From the NCBI GenBank assembly GCA_028023455.1, contig JAQFVV010006221.1:10273011-10337010 (forward strand): a stretch of DNA of 64,000 nucleotides. Reading direction: 5' to 3'. Origin of the DNA: Epiperipatus broadwayi (lineage: Eukaryota > Onychophora > Udeonychophora > Euonychophora > Peripatidae). Below, one piece after another: positions 47,305-60,965 of this stretch. The notes below the pieces were generated by a model. It saw only the letters and a program-made list of their open reading frames with translations, had not been told where the DNA came from and did no database searches. The stretch's first letter is position 1; each line of letters starts with the position of its first letter. A program made the position numbers and the translations under genes.

Positions 47305-48212
47305 AATGGTATTGTGAGGGATGAATACTGTACATGCTTATATATAAATTAGGTTATGTTAAAAAAACAACACACAATTAAATTCATAGTATTTTTTAAT
47401 AGTTATACTTCAAAAACTTCCTATTTATTTATGCAATGTATTATATAATGTTAAAAAAATTTAAGAAGTATCCAAATTACAAAATATTACAATAATCTAT
47501 TAGCCACAAGAAGTGATTACATCACAGTATTATATTAAATTTTTCAAATTTAGAAATCTTAAAATAAAATTAAAAAGTTTTATACTTGATATCATACAAA
47601 AAAGACAAATGGAACATGAATGTGCAAAAAATATTATTAACTCATTAAATATCTTTGTATATATCATGATTATTATTGATGAAGTTGAAGCAAAATAAAT
47701 TCTAATCAGAAAAGATTGCTAAAGATAATTAAAAAATTCCAAAGTTTATGACTAATATATCATGTTCAGCTGAATTCTTTTATGACCCACAAAAATTTTA
47801 AAGAGAAAATAGAATTTAATACAGAAAAAATTGTAGTATATAATTATTTAAAGTTAAATTTGGAGTAACAGAAATGTTCAATTATAATATTTCTTAATAT
47901 TTTTGAAGTAACCCAAATATTTGAAATTATATAAAAAGATCATTAATTGACTCAAATATTTTATTTGATTTATTTCTGATTTGACAGAAATCTACACTTT
48001 TAATATCATAAATATATATATATTTACTACACATTAATTGTAAAATTAATTCTAATCTGTTTTACGTGAATGATTAAGAAATAATTTTTTTAATTAAAAC
48101 TCTTTTTGTGGTGATGGATATAGTTGTATTTATATATTGGGACTATTTCAATTATCTAACACAAAATGTTGAATGTCTTTATAAAAAATTTACCTTGATT
48201 TAAATTTTCAAT
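47304..48212. other. AT-rich non-coding stretch, nothing recognised
   Basis: No credible gene or repeat. Confidence 0.4.
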
Positions 48213-48383
48213 GTACATTCAACTGTTAGTAACAGAACACAGGTTAATATATAGAACATTTTGATTCCTATGCTAGTACAGTCACTACGCAGACCAGCAA
48301 CACCTAAAAAAGAGAGAAGAATAATACCTCTCAAAATGTTGTGCATATACTAATCTGTGTGCTATTATTAACAGTTGAATGTA
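48213..48383. mobile_element. Foldback/MITE with arms of about 52 bp
   Basis: The left arm 48213-48264 starts ACATTCAACTGTTAGTAACA and the right arm 48331-48383 ends with the near complement TGTTAA..AGTTGAATGT. Inner ends meet at ACATTTTGA / TCAAAATGT. The loop contains a less AT-rich AGTCACTACGCAGACCAGCA segment. Confidence 0.7.
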
Positions 48384-48767
48384 TTTGTAATATTTAAATA
48401 AAGTTAATTTTTTTTAAAGACATTTAGTAATATGATGTAAATAGTTCAATATATAAATATAGCAAAACTCTCTAGTTTTGATGAAATTAAATTAAAAACA
48501 AATAATGATAATTCAGATTTTATCTTGCTTTTATCAATAAAACAGGAAAAGACTTATTTTTAATCATCCTGTTTTATTATCTCTATTATAAATAGTGTGT
48601 TTAACTGATATTGATGAGTAAAAAACCATCTTCAAAAAATGACTGTTGCTTCTGTTGCTCAAGTTTAAACTTCTAGGAAAATAACATATGATAGCTCCTT
48701 CATGTTTCATATCCCAATAGATGTAAAGTAGATACTGTTTTCCTAGCTGAAAAATTAAAAAATTATT

Positions 48768-48883
48768 GTCAAGTGTTGTTAGCCGAGAGGTCAGCGCAGC
48801 CATCTTGCAAGCAAGCAGTTGGGTGCAGACGGTTGTTGTGGGTTCACCTCCCGTCCGATGCTATGACATATGAAAAAATAAAA
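48768..48883 (+). mobile_element. tRNA-derived SINE with expanded variable arm
   Basis: Head GTCAAGTGTTGTTAGCCGAG, A box region AGCCGAGAGGTCAGC, anticodon region CATCTTGCAAGCAAGC, expanded arm GGTGCAGACGGTTGTTGTGG, B box GGTTCACCTCC and tail TATGACATATGAAAAAA. A perfect 12-bp duplication, TAAAAAATTATT, flanks it (48756-48767 and 48884-48895). Same subfamily as 33402-33512. Confidence 0.9.
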
Positions 48884-49353
48884 TAAAAAATTATTAAAAC
48901 TGAACTGAATTTTGTCTATTATGCAACCATGATATGTCATATTTGCAATGTATATGAGAAACAATCTAATCTTGATATTTAGTGCTATACTTCATACTTA
49001 TTCTAATATGCATAAAAACATAGATGGAAGAAGTCTACTATCTTTTGTATACATACTATCTACATATATGAGATCTATTTCACAAACATAGGAGGCACAG
49101 ATAAAAAAATTGAATAGTAAATAAAATGTATATTAATAATGGTATATTATGTTAAATGTTAACTCTGCAACTAATAAGAATTTATCTATCTTATTTGCAT
49201 AAATAAAAAAGTATTGAACTGTATATTTGTCTTAAAAACAATCTTTGAATGAAATAAGTAGGTTATTCAGCTAATAAAAAGAAAAATGTTCAAGATGAAA
49301 AAGTAACAGACTAATGAAAAAGGAAAAGTTTAAAATCCTTCATGGAAGAAAAA

Positions 49354-49358
<5 letters not shown>

Positions 49359-49433
<75 letters not shown>
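49359..49433. repeat. (TA)n microsatellite, about 75 bp
   Basis: An uninterrupted TA dinucleotide run. Confidence 0.97.
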
Positions 49434-49436
<3 letters not shown>

Positions 49437-49847
49437 TAAAAAATGTGTCATTAGTAAAAGATTTGCACAGAGTTAAAATATATAATGAAATTGACAAACA
49501 CATTACTCAGATTTTGTGATTAAATTCTAATATACTGGTGTTTCTGTAATTAGATTATGAGCATATTTTCGTTTGTAAATTAAACAAAATTAATAATTAA
49601 TGATTAAAATATGATTTTTTATATTAGAATATGTATGTGTGTGCTCCTAATGTATGTACATTTAATTATATATTGTTAAAATAAAATAATATTAATCTAT
49701 ATATAATTAAGAAAATAATAATGATTGAAATATTATGCATTGCCATACATACATGTGTTTGTGCATATATGTGTTTATTTAAATACTTATTATAATTTTA
49801 CAAATATCCTAATGTATATTGCTAGTGAAAATTCAAATACAAAATGT

Positions 49848-49994
49848 TCAAATCACCCTTCCAAATGTTATGTTTTTCAGCAATGCCATCTGTGAATGAA
49901 TCAAAACTGAGTCATGTTGTTTGATGTTCAGACTTTACATTTATTCACAGATGGCATTCTGGAAAAACAATGTTTGAGAGAATGATTTGAACAT
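49848..49994. mobile_element. Foldback with arms of about 56 bp
   Basis: The left arm starts GTTCAAATCACCCTTCCAAA and the right arm ends TTTGAGAGAATGATTTGAAC. The inner arms share GCCATCTGTGAATGAAT and complement. The loop is about 35 bp. The arms have several mismatches, mainly in the outer half. Confidence 0.75.
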
Positions 49995-52336
<2,342 letters not shown>

Positions 52337-52628
52337 CAAAAGATCTCTTCAACAGTATTCCATAGATTAAGAGTGAAGAATGAAATAATATCAGATTTTC
52401 CAACTTCTGAATGATTAAAATTTAATTTTTTTAACTTTGTTCTATCTAATAAATAACAAAAACCAAATATACATTTACCAAACGATAGTAGATGGCAAAC
52501 TGGATTAGTTGTGGTCTATTACTTGGAAAATTACTTCTATACATAATTGGAATCTGGAAATTTTTATTTTATCTTTATCTAGCCCAAACTAAAAGCTTAT
52601 ATTACTGGCATGGGACAAAAGATATGGT

Positions 52629-52960
52629 AACTCATCATCATCATTTTTGACCATTATTGATCACTTCAGGATGAAGCTCTTCTAAATTTAATCCATCTTC
52701 TCTGATCTCTAGCCTCTTTTCTCCACAACCTTCCAGCACACTCTTTATTTCATCCATCTATCTCACATGTGGTCTCTTTTTAGACATTTTACAAATACAT
52801 GGAATTCAGTTTAAGACTGGCCATTTATTGTTATTTCTTCTAACAATACATCCAGCCTAACTCCACTTCAGTATCTTAATTTGTTCAATGATGTTAGTAA
52901 CACCTGTTTGATCTCTCACCTGTGTATTTTGCTTTTGATCTTTTCTTATTACTAACTTTA
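52629..52960 (-). pseudogene. RTE-like LINE 3' end, minus-strand copy
   Basis: The reverse complement matches the C-terminal end at 35700-36005 (conceptual pieces around the V.D.IEQIK.LKW, RP..R.MDEIKSVLEG and W.EL.R...P region) with frame breaks. Its 3' end is marked by CATCATCATCA at the left. 5' truncated. No clear target duplication found. Confidence 0.7.
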
Positions 52961-53197
52961 CCATAAATTTTTTTTACATAATATATATGAGTAAATGAGT
53001 ATATCTATGCTACTATTGACTTAAAATCTGGAATATGCAAATCCAACAACGTATTTGGATAAATCAATCAAATTACTGAAATTATTACAAAATCTAGTAA
53101 GTTATTTAATATAACAATATAAATTTTAAAAGTAAATGAACGTTTGTAACTATAAATTTTATATATATATAATTTTTTTTAGTAAATAAATACTATT

Positions 53198-53257
53198 TAA
53201 GACCTGTAGAGGTCACTACTATCGTATTTTTATGCTCATATTCTTGAGGTTACAGCT
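53198..53257. mobile_element. Degenerate piece of the 11494-11626 MITE family
   Basis: Contains CCTGTAGAGGTCACTACTAT then CGTATTTTTATGC..ATATTCTTGAGGTTACAGC, matching the right half of that family with substitutions. Confidence 0.55.
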
Positions 53258-53262
53258 TCAGT

Positions 53263-54140
53263 AAATATTATTATTTAATTTTGAATTTTTTTTTTTTATA
53301 AACTATTTGGAAGCATATAATGTGTCTACAATACTAATTCCAAATAATTGAAATAAATATTAAAATTATTAACTCATAAATATAATAATAAACATCTTTT
53401 AAGAAAACTTATTTTCATATCTGATAAGTATATAATAGCATTTAATAGTTTAAAATCTATACAATAAATATGTTGAAAGGTTCTTGGATTTTATATATAT
53501 ATATATACACACACACAAGAATTAATAAAATAACATCTAAAAAAAGTTATTAATTTCTTTTAATAATCTTATTGTTTATTTTTCTTAACATAATTCTTTC
53601 AAGATATCTGAAATTAAATTAACTTTGTCCTTTTTTGCAAATCTTAACAAACTCAGTAATTTTTTTAAAAAATTATTTTCATTAAAATTAATCATAACAT
53701 GCTTTTAAAATATTACTCTATATAAAAAAAAAAAACTAAAAATAAAAAACATTTATTAAATTTATTTTATTACTAAAAATGTAATAAAATTTTTGTTATT
53801 TTAAAATTTAGATCTATTAAATGAAATTATTTATAGAATTTATATACACATTATATATACATATAAAGTTTATTTCAATATTTTCATGGGAAAAAATATT
53901 CATAATTTTTGACTGGGAAACTCTGCATACATGGTTGAACTACAACTTAATCTGCCCTTAAATTCCATGGAAAAATACATTGGTCTTGTGGTCTTTCTTC
54001 ACTATATATTGTAAAGGTGACCAGAAACTTTTATTCAAGAACATGATAGTAATCCAATCTCACCAACTTTTTTCAAAATTAATGTTTCTTAACTCTCAGT
54101 CACTAGGACCTATAAAATTAGTTACTCTATGCTGATATCA
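53263..54140. other. AT-rich non-coding stretch, nothing recognised
   Basis: AT-rich with a short (TA)n(CA)n run near 53493-53517. Confidence 0.4.
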
Positions 54141-54169
54141 CAATTCCTTCAAAAAATTGATTAGGTTGC

Positions 54170-54196
54170 ATTCATTCCAATATCCATAATTTAAGG

Positions 54197-54233
<37 letters not shown>

Positions 54234-54272
54234 CCTTAAATATATTGGAATATATATATATATATATATATA
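54170..54272. repeat. Hairpin around a (TA)n run
   Basis: CCAATATCCATAATTTAAGG before a TA run (about 54199-54230) is followed by ACCTTAAATATATTGGAATA, its near complement. A second TA run abuts the large foldback at 54273. Confidence 0.6.
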
Positions 54273-55100
54273 TAAACAAAAAAATAAAGACTTATAAATC
54301 CAATAAATAATATAATATTTCAACCAGAGGACTGGTTTTCATCAGAAAGAAAAAAAATACACAGTAAAATGGCGATAATCAAAAATTACAGATTTGGTAA
54401 AAGATTAAAATTTTTTTAACAAAACCCCCCTGATTGGTCACAAAATCTAACACAGAATATCTACCCAATCAATGACAAAATTCAAACAAAAAAAACAAAA
54501 CTACATTTTCTTCTAATCAAGCTTAAATTCTATTTAAATTAAAAATAAATATAAAAATAAAAAATCCAAAATTAAAAATTAAAATATTATACATATGTGC
54601 ATACATAGAAAAATTAAACTATGCTCACACACAAAAAATAGCTGTGCTCACATTAATATTCATTAAAAACTAAAATACTTATACATTTTAAAAATTATAG
54701 TTAGTGCAAAGTACAATAATTTATAACTAATTATTTATCTATAAACCAATTAAACACAGATATTAAACATCCATGTAACCAATCTTTACATAAAAAAACC
54801 TCATATAAGAAAATTTTCACATAAAAAACACACATATAGAAATCATTTAGGAGACCAGGTAACCCAGAGATGTAATAGTTCCAGTGTTTGAATTTTGTCA
54901 TTGATTGGGTAGATATTCTGTGTTAGATTTTGTGACCAATCAGGGGGGTTTTGTTAAAAAAATTTTAATCTTTTACCAAATCTGTAATTTTTGATTATCG
55001 CCATTTTACTGTGTATTTTTTTTCTTTCTGATGAAAACCAGTCCTCTGGTTGAAATATTATATTATTTATTGGATTTATAAGTCTTTATTTTTTTGTTTT
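54273..55100. mobile_element. Large foldback with near-perfect 215-bp arms
   Basis: The left arm 54273-54487 and right arm 54885-55100 are inverted and almost identical. Words include ACCCCCCTGATTGGTCACAA and TGGCGATAATCAAAAATTAC. The spacer of about 397 bp is AT-rich without a frame. Each arm carries a hammerhead-like core, so the element resembles inverted terminal repeats of the Penelope type more than a simple cut-and-paste MITE. Flanks are TA runs, hiding any target duplication. Confidence 0.8.
55028..55055 (+). ncRNA. Hammerhead-like core in the right arm
   Basis: CUGAUGA (55028-55034), stem II AAACCAG-UCCU-CUGGUU (six pairs with one bulged A), GAAA (55052-55055). The same motif lies on the minus strand of the left arm (54318-54345). 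A following AUAUUAUAUU could form a weak stem III with an AUU cleavage triplet, but the stem I partner is poor. Core only. Activity is doubtful. Confidence 0.4.
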
Positions 55101-55107
55101 TATATGT

Positions 55108-55212
55108 ATTTCCTTTGGTTAGTTTGTTATATATTAATATTTTGATATATATATATATATATGTTATATAATATTTCCTTTGGTTAGTTTGTTATATATT
55201 AATATTTTGATA
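55108..55212 (+). repeat. Two-copy direct repeat, unit about 39 bp
   Basis: ATTTCCTTTGGTTAGTTTGT followed by TATATATTAATATTTTGAT occurs at about 55108-55146 and 55172-55210, separated by a TA-rich spacer. Confidence 0.8.
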
Positions 55213-55499
55213 AATATATAGCTTTGTTATTAAAAGTGAATCAAAACTTACATGTTTTACAAAATGTATTTTTAAAATATATAAATTTATGATATTATTT
55301 AAGAAATAAAATTATTATTGTTAATTATTGGTTGTACAATTTTGACACAACATATTTGAGACAAATTGATTTATTTACACAAAGATTTACCATTAAAAGC
55401 ATTAAAAATGCAAATACTTTACAATAAAAAATAACATTTATATTATGATTAAAATCACTACAAATCTAAATTTAGCACACAAATATTATGAGCCAGTAC

Positions 55500-55760
55500 T
55501 ATATATAATATCACATGATCACCATTTCTTATACTTACTTATAACTGTTATTCAAACAGCCAAAACTCTCCATACAGTATTGCCACTCAGTGCAAACCAG
55601 AGTAATCAGTGGATGCCTGAAGACCTGTGAATAAAATCCCCATCTAGTGCCTATTTATCCAATATCCCCAGACTAGTTTCTGTCTTGTGGCTTTCATTAG
55701 TGAGGAGCCTTGGATCTGAGAGCACTGCACCTAGATCTTAGGATCTAAGACAACCTTCTA
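55500..55760. mobile_element. Ribozyme-bearing repeat family, copy 3
   Basis: It starts near ATCACATGATCACCATTTCT (55511 on) and runs through AACTCTCCATACAGTATTGC, AGAGTAATCAGTGGATGCCT and CCCCAGACTAGTTTCTGTCT. The ribozyme region follows and then CCTTGGATCTGAGAGCACTG. On the minus strand (55665-55706) stem I words, GAAA and GUC are kept, but the core reads CUAAUGA (one change) and stem II is altered. Confidence 0.75.
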
Positions 55761-55967
55761 GCAGTCACCTTTTAGCTCTACTTAACTACCAAACTATGAG
55801 TCTTAAATCAAAAACAATAATATTTTCAATCCAAGCTCATTAGATTATATTAGTCATATAGGTCTGAACTCAGTTCAGTACCTATACATTTTAGTGTCTT
55901 TGGTATTTTGATAACTATAGCCATCATTATCTTTAGGAAGGATTGGTTTTAAGCCAATAAACATCAC

Positions 55968-56250
55968 ATGTTATTCAAACAGGAAAAACACTCCATACAG
56001 TATTGCCACTCAGTGCAAGCCAGAGTAATCAATGGATGCCAGAAGGCCTTTGCATAATATCCCCATCTAGTGCCTATTTATTTAATATCCCCAAAGCCAG
56101 AGTAATCAATAGATGCCAGAAGACCTGTGCATAAAATCCCCATGTAGGGCCAAAAGCTCCATCCAGTGCCTATTCATCCAATATCACCTACTCTGGCTTG
56201 CACTGAGTGGTAATATTGTATGGAGATTTTGCCTGTTTGAATAACTATAT
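55968..56250. mobile_element. Ribozyme-bearing repeat family, copy 4 (rearranged)
   Basis: Opens AACATCACATG (55968 on), then CACTCCATACAGTATTGCCA and GAGTAATCAATGGATGCCAG. The segment GCCAGAGTAATCAAT.GATGCC is repeated at about 56096. It closes with the inverted arm CTCTGGCTTGCACTGAGTGG..CTGTTTGAATAAC (to about 56245). The hammerhead segment is deleted. The internal duplication suggests template switching or a partial tandem copy. Confidence 0.75.
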
Positions 56251-58121
56251 ATAATAAGCATTCTTTAAAGTATGCAAAATATTGCTGACCAGTGATTCTG
56301 CACCTACCTTTCTTAAAAGTTTAGATAAGTGTGCATAACCTCATGATATATATATTTTAAAATAATAGCTGCCAACTTTATGCATTATTATGGAATACCA
56401 GTGTGTAGCATTTGAGAGTTATGTTATAAAAATATGTATTATATTTAAAATCTTTATTTTCAATTTCTTTTTTATAATCAAATGATGTTGGTTGATAGGC
56501 ATGAAAATATTTTTTTCTACTCCAATATTTTTCTTTGATTTACTTAGGAAAAGATTTCTCCAGCATTTATTTTTAACTTGATTTAAAAATAGCATATTGC
56601 TTAATTCTTTAACTTGCAAGAGCATATCTCTACATGGCTGGCATTTATTAAAAGCTTTTATTTTTGCAAACACATTACAGTGAAGCTGTGAACTATGCTA
56701 TATTTTGTTCCAAATGGCTTTTATTTTGTAGATGAACATTGTTTAGAATAGAAAATATATTGTTTATTAAAGTACAAGTGTATAATATATGCGTATATAC
56801 AACACAGATGCTTTATTATATGTATTCTATGCATATAAAACAAAATTTAAAAATAACAATAATATACTTATTAATAATAAATTGAGAGAATACATTTAAA
56901 TGTATTTTTAAGGGTGTGTTTATTCATGCATTCATTAAAGCATTAAGAATAAGAAAAAAAATTAATTCTTAAAAAATATTTTATTATGTACATCAAATTT
57001 TAAAAAAAGGTACTAAAGGAAGAAAAAAATATATGCGCTTTTAACATAAATTCAAAATTTTTATTAACCTTTTAATGAAGTTCACTGGCTATAGCCAGTC
57101 AGAGCTTCAAGTCACTCGAAAACCAGCAATTTTTACATTATTGTAGCAAATTTATGCTCATTTTAAAGCTTAAAAAATACCATATGATGCTGTCCTCTCT
57201 ATAATTATTTTACAAATAAAAAATCAATAATATTTAAATTTAAAGTTTTAACAATGGGAGAAGGTGGTTTTTCCTAGGCACTGATTGGTTGTTGCTCATT
57301 TTGAACAAAAGAGAGCGCTTGTCAACAATTTTCATCACTCCAACTTTTTTGTTTTGATTTTGCAAATGAAAATGAATGTTTTAGAGTATTTTTTTGCATA
57401 TTATAAATTATTTTGATAATGTATGCTGAAAATAAAATTATTTTAAAAAAATAGGTAAGATTTTAGTAAAAAATATTTACTTTTAGATGAATGTAAATTA
57501 AGAAAGAAAATCAATAACATATGCAACATTTTCTAATAGATTACGAACATTCTTTTTAGGTTATCCACTATAAAATATTTATATAATTATGAAAAGAAAT
57601 TTATTTTTGAAAAAACTTTCACTCAATTTCATATCCTGACAAATTATTAATTTGCTTTTTACAAATGAAACTAAAATGAATATAATATTAAAAAATGAAT
57701 ATATTTTTATGACTGATTCTATAATTGACCAATCAAAAGTTTAGTTTTATTTCACAACCAAGAAGAATTTTTGATGAGGAAAAGGTTAATAAATATAATT
57801 GTGTATGGACAGAAAAAACAGTTACTGTCACATTTACAGAGTGTGAGTTCAATCATACATTAGTAACTACAATATTTTTAGTTTTAAAATAAAATAAATA
57901 GTGAAATATTTGACTTTTGACATTATTAAATATGCACTGGGCAATATTTTTTTCAGAAACTTACAGAAACATAATAGACTAGTCTCTTTATTAAGCAATT
58001 TTTTTCTTTCTAATTATTTTATTGTTTTTAAATCAGTATACAATTTAAAATTTTGTAAAACTTTTAGCAATTATTCTTAGAAAATATTTCATTACATACA
58101 TCAAATTTGAAAAAGGATACT
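56251..58121. other. AT-rich non-coding stretch with one short palindrome
   Basis: A perfect 16-base palindrome, ACTGGCTATAGCCAGT, lies at about 57084-57099 in a slightly less AT-rich patch (57060-57360). No credible gene. The frame 56419-56673 has no motif. Confidence 0.4.
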
Positions 58122-58131
58122 AAAGGAACAA

Positions 58132-58214
58132 GCTGGCTGAGTAATTAGCACAGCTGCCTTACAAGCAGTTGTCCTGGGGTTCACTCCCTGGATGAAACTA
58201 TGACACATTAAAAA
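58132..58214 (+). mobile_element. tRNA-derived SINE (UAC loop)
   Basis: A-box region GCTGGCTGAGTAATTAGCAC, anticodon loop CTTACAA in GCTGCCTTACAAGCAG, degenerate B box GGTTCACTCCC and tail CTATGACACATTAAAAAAA. The duplication AAAGGAACAA flanks it (58122-58131 and 58215-58224). Confidence 0.88.
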
Positions 58215-58224
58215 AAAGGAACAA

Positions 58225-59796
58225 TAAAATATATGTGCTTTCTATATAAACTAAAATATTTTATTAATAAGTATAATTTTACATGGTAGCTATGAGACAG
58301 AAAAACAGTTATTGGTATATTATATTTATTTAAAAATTGTACTGTTTTTTTTAATGGTGATTGCATATGGCACTTAAAGAAGAAAAAATGGCTTCTGAAT
58401 ACTACAAAATGTTCAAATTTTAATGTTTATTTACATTTTTCTTTAGATAGCATCTAACTTAAGTCATATAGTTAGATACAATGTAATTTATAGCTCACTA
58501 TACAATAAAACATTTTTATTCTTTTTTTCAATTTTTTTAATATTTTGATATCCCATAAAAATTACTCTATATAATTATTATTTTTCTTAGTATAACATGA
58601 GGGATGGGCAGCTATTTTCATTCATACATAACATTATAAGTACTATTTTGATTTTGTGTAAATATTCTATTTCTATCTATATCATTTCCATTAGCAATAC
58701 TTGGAATGAATTTTTTTTTTTAAAGTTACCGTCAAAATTGGCTGGGTAAAGTTTACAAATTTTTAAATACATGTTATTAAAAATTGTCAAAACTATAACA
58801 ATATTATCTGGATATGAAAAAGATTGTATAATCTATGTTTTTTTCTTAGCTAATTTCAGTTCAACTTTTATTAATAAATTAAAGTGTTTACTTCTTTTAA
58901 ATTTTTTATAATTTTATCTAATTTTATGGTGATATATTTATTTATCAAGTGCTATACAAAGGCTTTCTTGATAATTTTTAAAAAATATCAACAAGTTAGA
59001 TAGATAATTTTTTATGGACTTTCTTAGCTCTTTATGCAGGGTAAAAAACAGATTGTTTTAAGTTTCTGCAGTCAGGAATTTGCTATTACATTGATGTAAA
59101 AGACACAACATCTTGGAAATTAGATATTTATTTATTTAATGACAAATATTAAATACATTTCATGCAGAATTTAAACTACATGCATTCATCATCTTCAAGA
59201 CATTAAAGTATTAATCACATATGATACATAAATAATGACAAATCTTAAATGCAATAAAATCTAATATTTATTATGTTTGAATTATTTCTTATATTAAATG
59301 ATATGAATACTGTAATCATATCAATAGGATTTTATATGTATTATAATATTAGTACATAATTCTGCATAAATCAGCATACTTTTTATATAATAAAATACAT
59401 TTTGAAACATAATTGAGAATTTGTTTCTATAAAATGTGTTTATAATAAATTAAATGTTATCAATTTTTTTATTTAATAACTAATAATTTTTTTCAGTAAT
59501 TAATATAATCACTGTTATTTTTAATAGTAAAAAATTACAGTAAGAAAAATTACACTTTAATAAATAAGATATTGTGGAATGAAAACTTTTTTTTTTTGTT
59601 TTTTTTTTAAATAAAATAAAATCATGACATATACAGTAAAAACCATATAGGTTATTATTTATATAAAATGTAGTTTTTGAAATTTTTACATATTTACAAA
59701 ATAATAAATAATCTAATAATCTATAGTTTGTATTCCACAATTAGTATCTATAAAAATTCAGATAATTTTTTGTGTATTAAATCTCTTTATTGACCT
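58225..59796. other. AT-rich non-coding stretch, nothing recognised
   Basis: Homopolymer-rich sequence. The frame 59480-59740 is low-complexity. No repeat partner noticed. Confidence 0.4.
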
Positions 59797-60024
59797 TGCA
59801 CTAAAAGAAAAAAAATAATTGTTTCTTCAATCACAATTGAAGGTTTTAGATTTAACTTGAAATAAAAGCATGGGGTCCAGAAATTAATTAAGCCAATTCC
59901 TTGTTATAAATATAGCAATTGGCTTAGTTAATTTTTGGACTACTCCCAAGCTTTCATTCCAAGTTAAATATAAAAATCTCAATTGTGGTTAAAGAAACAA
60001 TTATTATTTTTTCTTTTTAGTGCA
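59797..60024. mobile_element. MITE with arms of about 100 bp
   Basis: Ends TGCACTAAAAGAAAAAAAAT and its near complement. Inner arms meet at AGCCAATT / AATTGGCT around a short spacer (about 59900-59928). Mismatches are scattered. The right end lies only 16 bp from a LINE insertion. Confidence 0.75.
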
Positions 60025-60040
60025 TGGTAAATAAAAGCAT

Positions 60041-60524
60041 AAGGAAATATGCCTATGTGTTTGAAAAGGAAAGTTTTTAATAAATGTGTTTTGCCATTTC
60101 TTACTTATGGATCTGAGACTTGGACACTTAATAGAAGAGCAATACAGAGACTTCAAAACACTCAAAGAAGTATGGAAAGATGCATGTTGGGAGTAACAAG
60201 AAGAGATCGAAAACGCAATGTATGGGTAAGAGAACAAACAGGTGTTACTGACCTCATTGAAAAAATTAAAAGACTGAAGTGGTGTTGAGCTGGACATATT
60301 GCTAGAAGAGATGATAATAGATGGACAATTGAAATTTTAAACTGGATTACAAGAGATTGTAAAAGATCCAGAAAGAGACCACATGTGAGATGGATGGATG
60401 AAATAAGAAAGTGTGCAGGGGTAATGTGGAGAAGAGAAGCTAAAGATCAGAAAAGATAGATTGAACTTGGAGAGATCTTCATCCTGCAGTGGATTGATAA
60501 TGGTTGCTGATTATGATGATGATG
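60041..60524 (+). pseudogene. RTE-like LINE 3' end with intact 12-bp target duplication
   Basis: 484 bp, strongly 5'-truncated. A frame from about 60049 gives FNKCVLPFLTYGSETWTLNR, RSMERCMLGVTRRDRKRN and a block through LIEKIKRLKW. An in-frame TGA (about 60286) interrupts the WCWAGH-equivalent, after which KRPHVRWMDEIRKC and the FILQWIDNG end follow, with another stop near 60458. The tail is ATGATGATGATGA. The direct repeat AAATAAAAGCAT (60029-60040 and 60525-60536) flanks it exactly, which shows target-primed insertion and fixes both ends. Confidence 0.92.
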
Positions 60525-60639
60525 AAATAAAAGCATTTAATATATATAAAAAAAATTTATCTGTATTATTTTTAACTTTTTAGTATTAGTAAAATAAATA
60601 ATAATGTAAAACTATATTGTACTTAAAATTGAGTAAAAC

Positions 60640-60965
60640 ATCACATGATCACTATTTCCTATGTTTATACAAGCTGCTAATACAATAGCAAACTCTCCAT
60701 ACAGTAGTACTTCCCAGGGCAAGCCTTAATAATCAATGGATGCAAGAGATAAAAGGTAGCTCCTGGATGGTTACAGTAGATCCTAAGATCTATATCCAGT
60801 GCTCTCAGTTCCAAGGCTCCTCATTTATGAAAGCCACAAGCTAGAAAGTAGTCTAGGGATTTGGATGAGCAGACCTTAGATAAGGATTTTATGCACAAAT
60901 CTTGCATTCATTAATTACTAAGGCTTGTGCTGGGTGGCACTACTGTATGAAAAGTTTGCTACCTC
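60640..60965 (+). mobile_element. Ribozyme-bearing repeat family, copy 5 (opposite orientation)
   Basis: Arms at about 60690-60750 and 60900-60962 are inverted (AACTCTCCATACAGTAGTAC and complement). The middle reads through the ribozyme segment on the plus strand: TCCTCA (60818-60823), a decayed core UUUAUGA, GAAA (60844-60847) and GUC (60851-60853). The remaining part (AGCTCCTGGATGGTTACAGT..CCAGTGCTCTCAG) gives the family sequence missing from shorter copies. Confidence 0.75.

Noticed and set aside
47164-47352. His/Tyr/Asp-run frame
   Set aside because: Translation of the CAT-TTA-TGA trinucleotide array.
57084-57099. 16-base palindrome ACTGGCTATAGCCAGT as an operator
   Set aside because: Isolated, with no nearby gene or second copy. 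A short perfect palindrome of this length in 64 kb of repeat-rich DNA is weak evidence.
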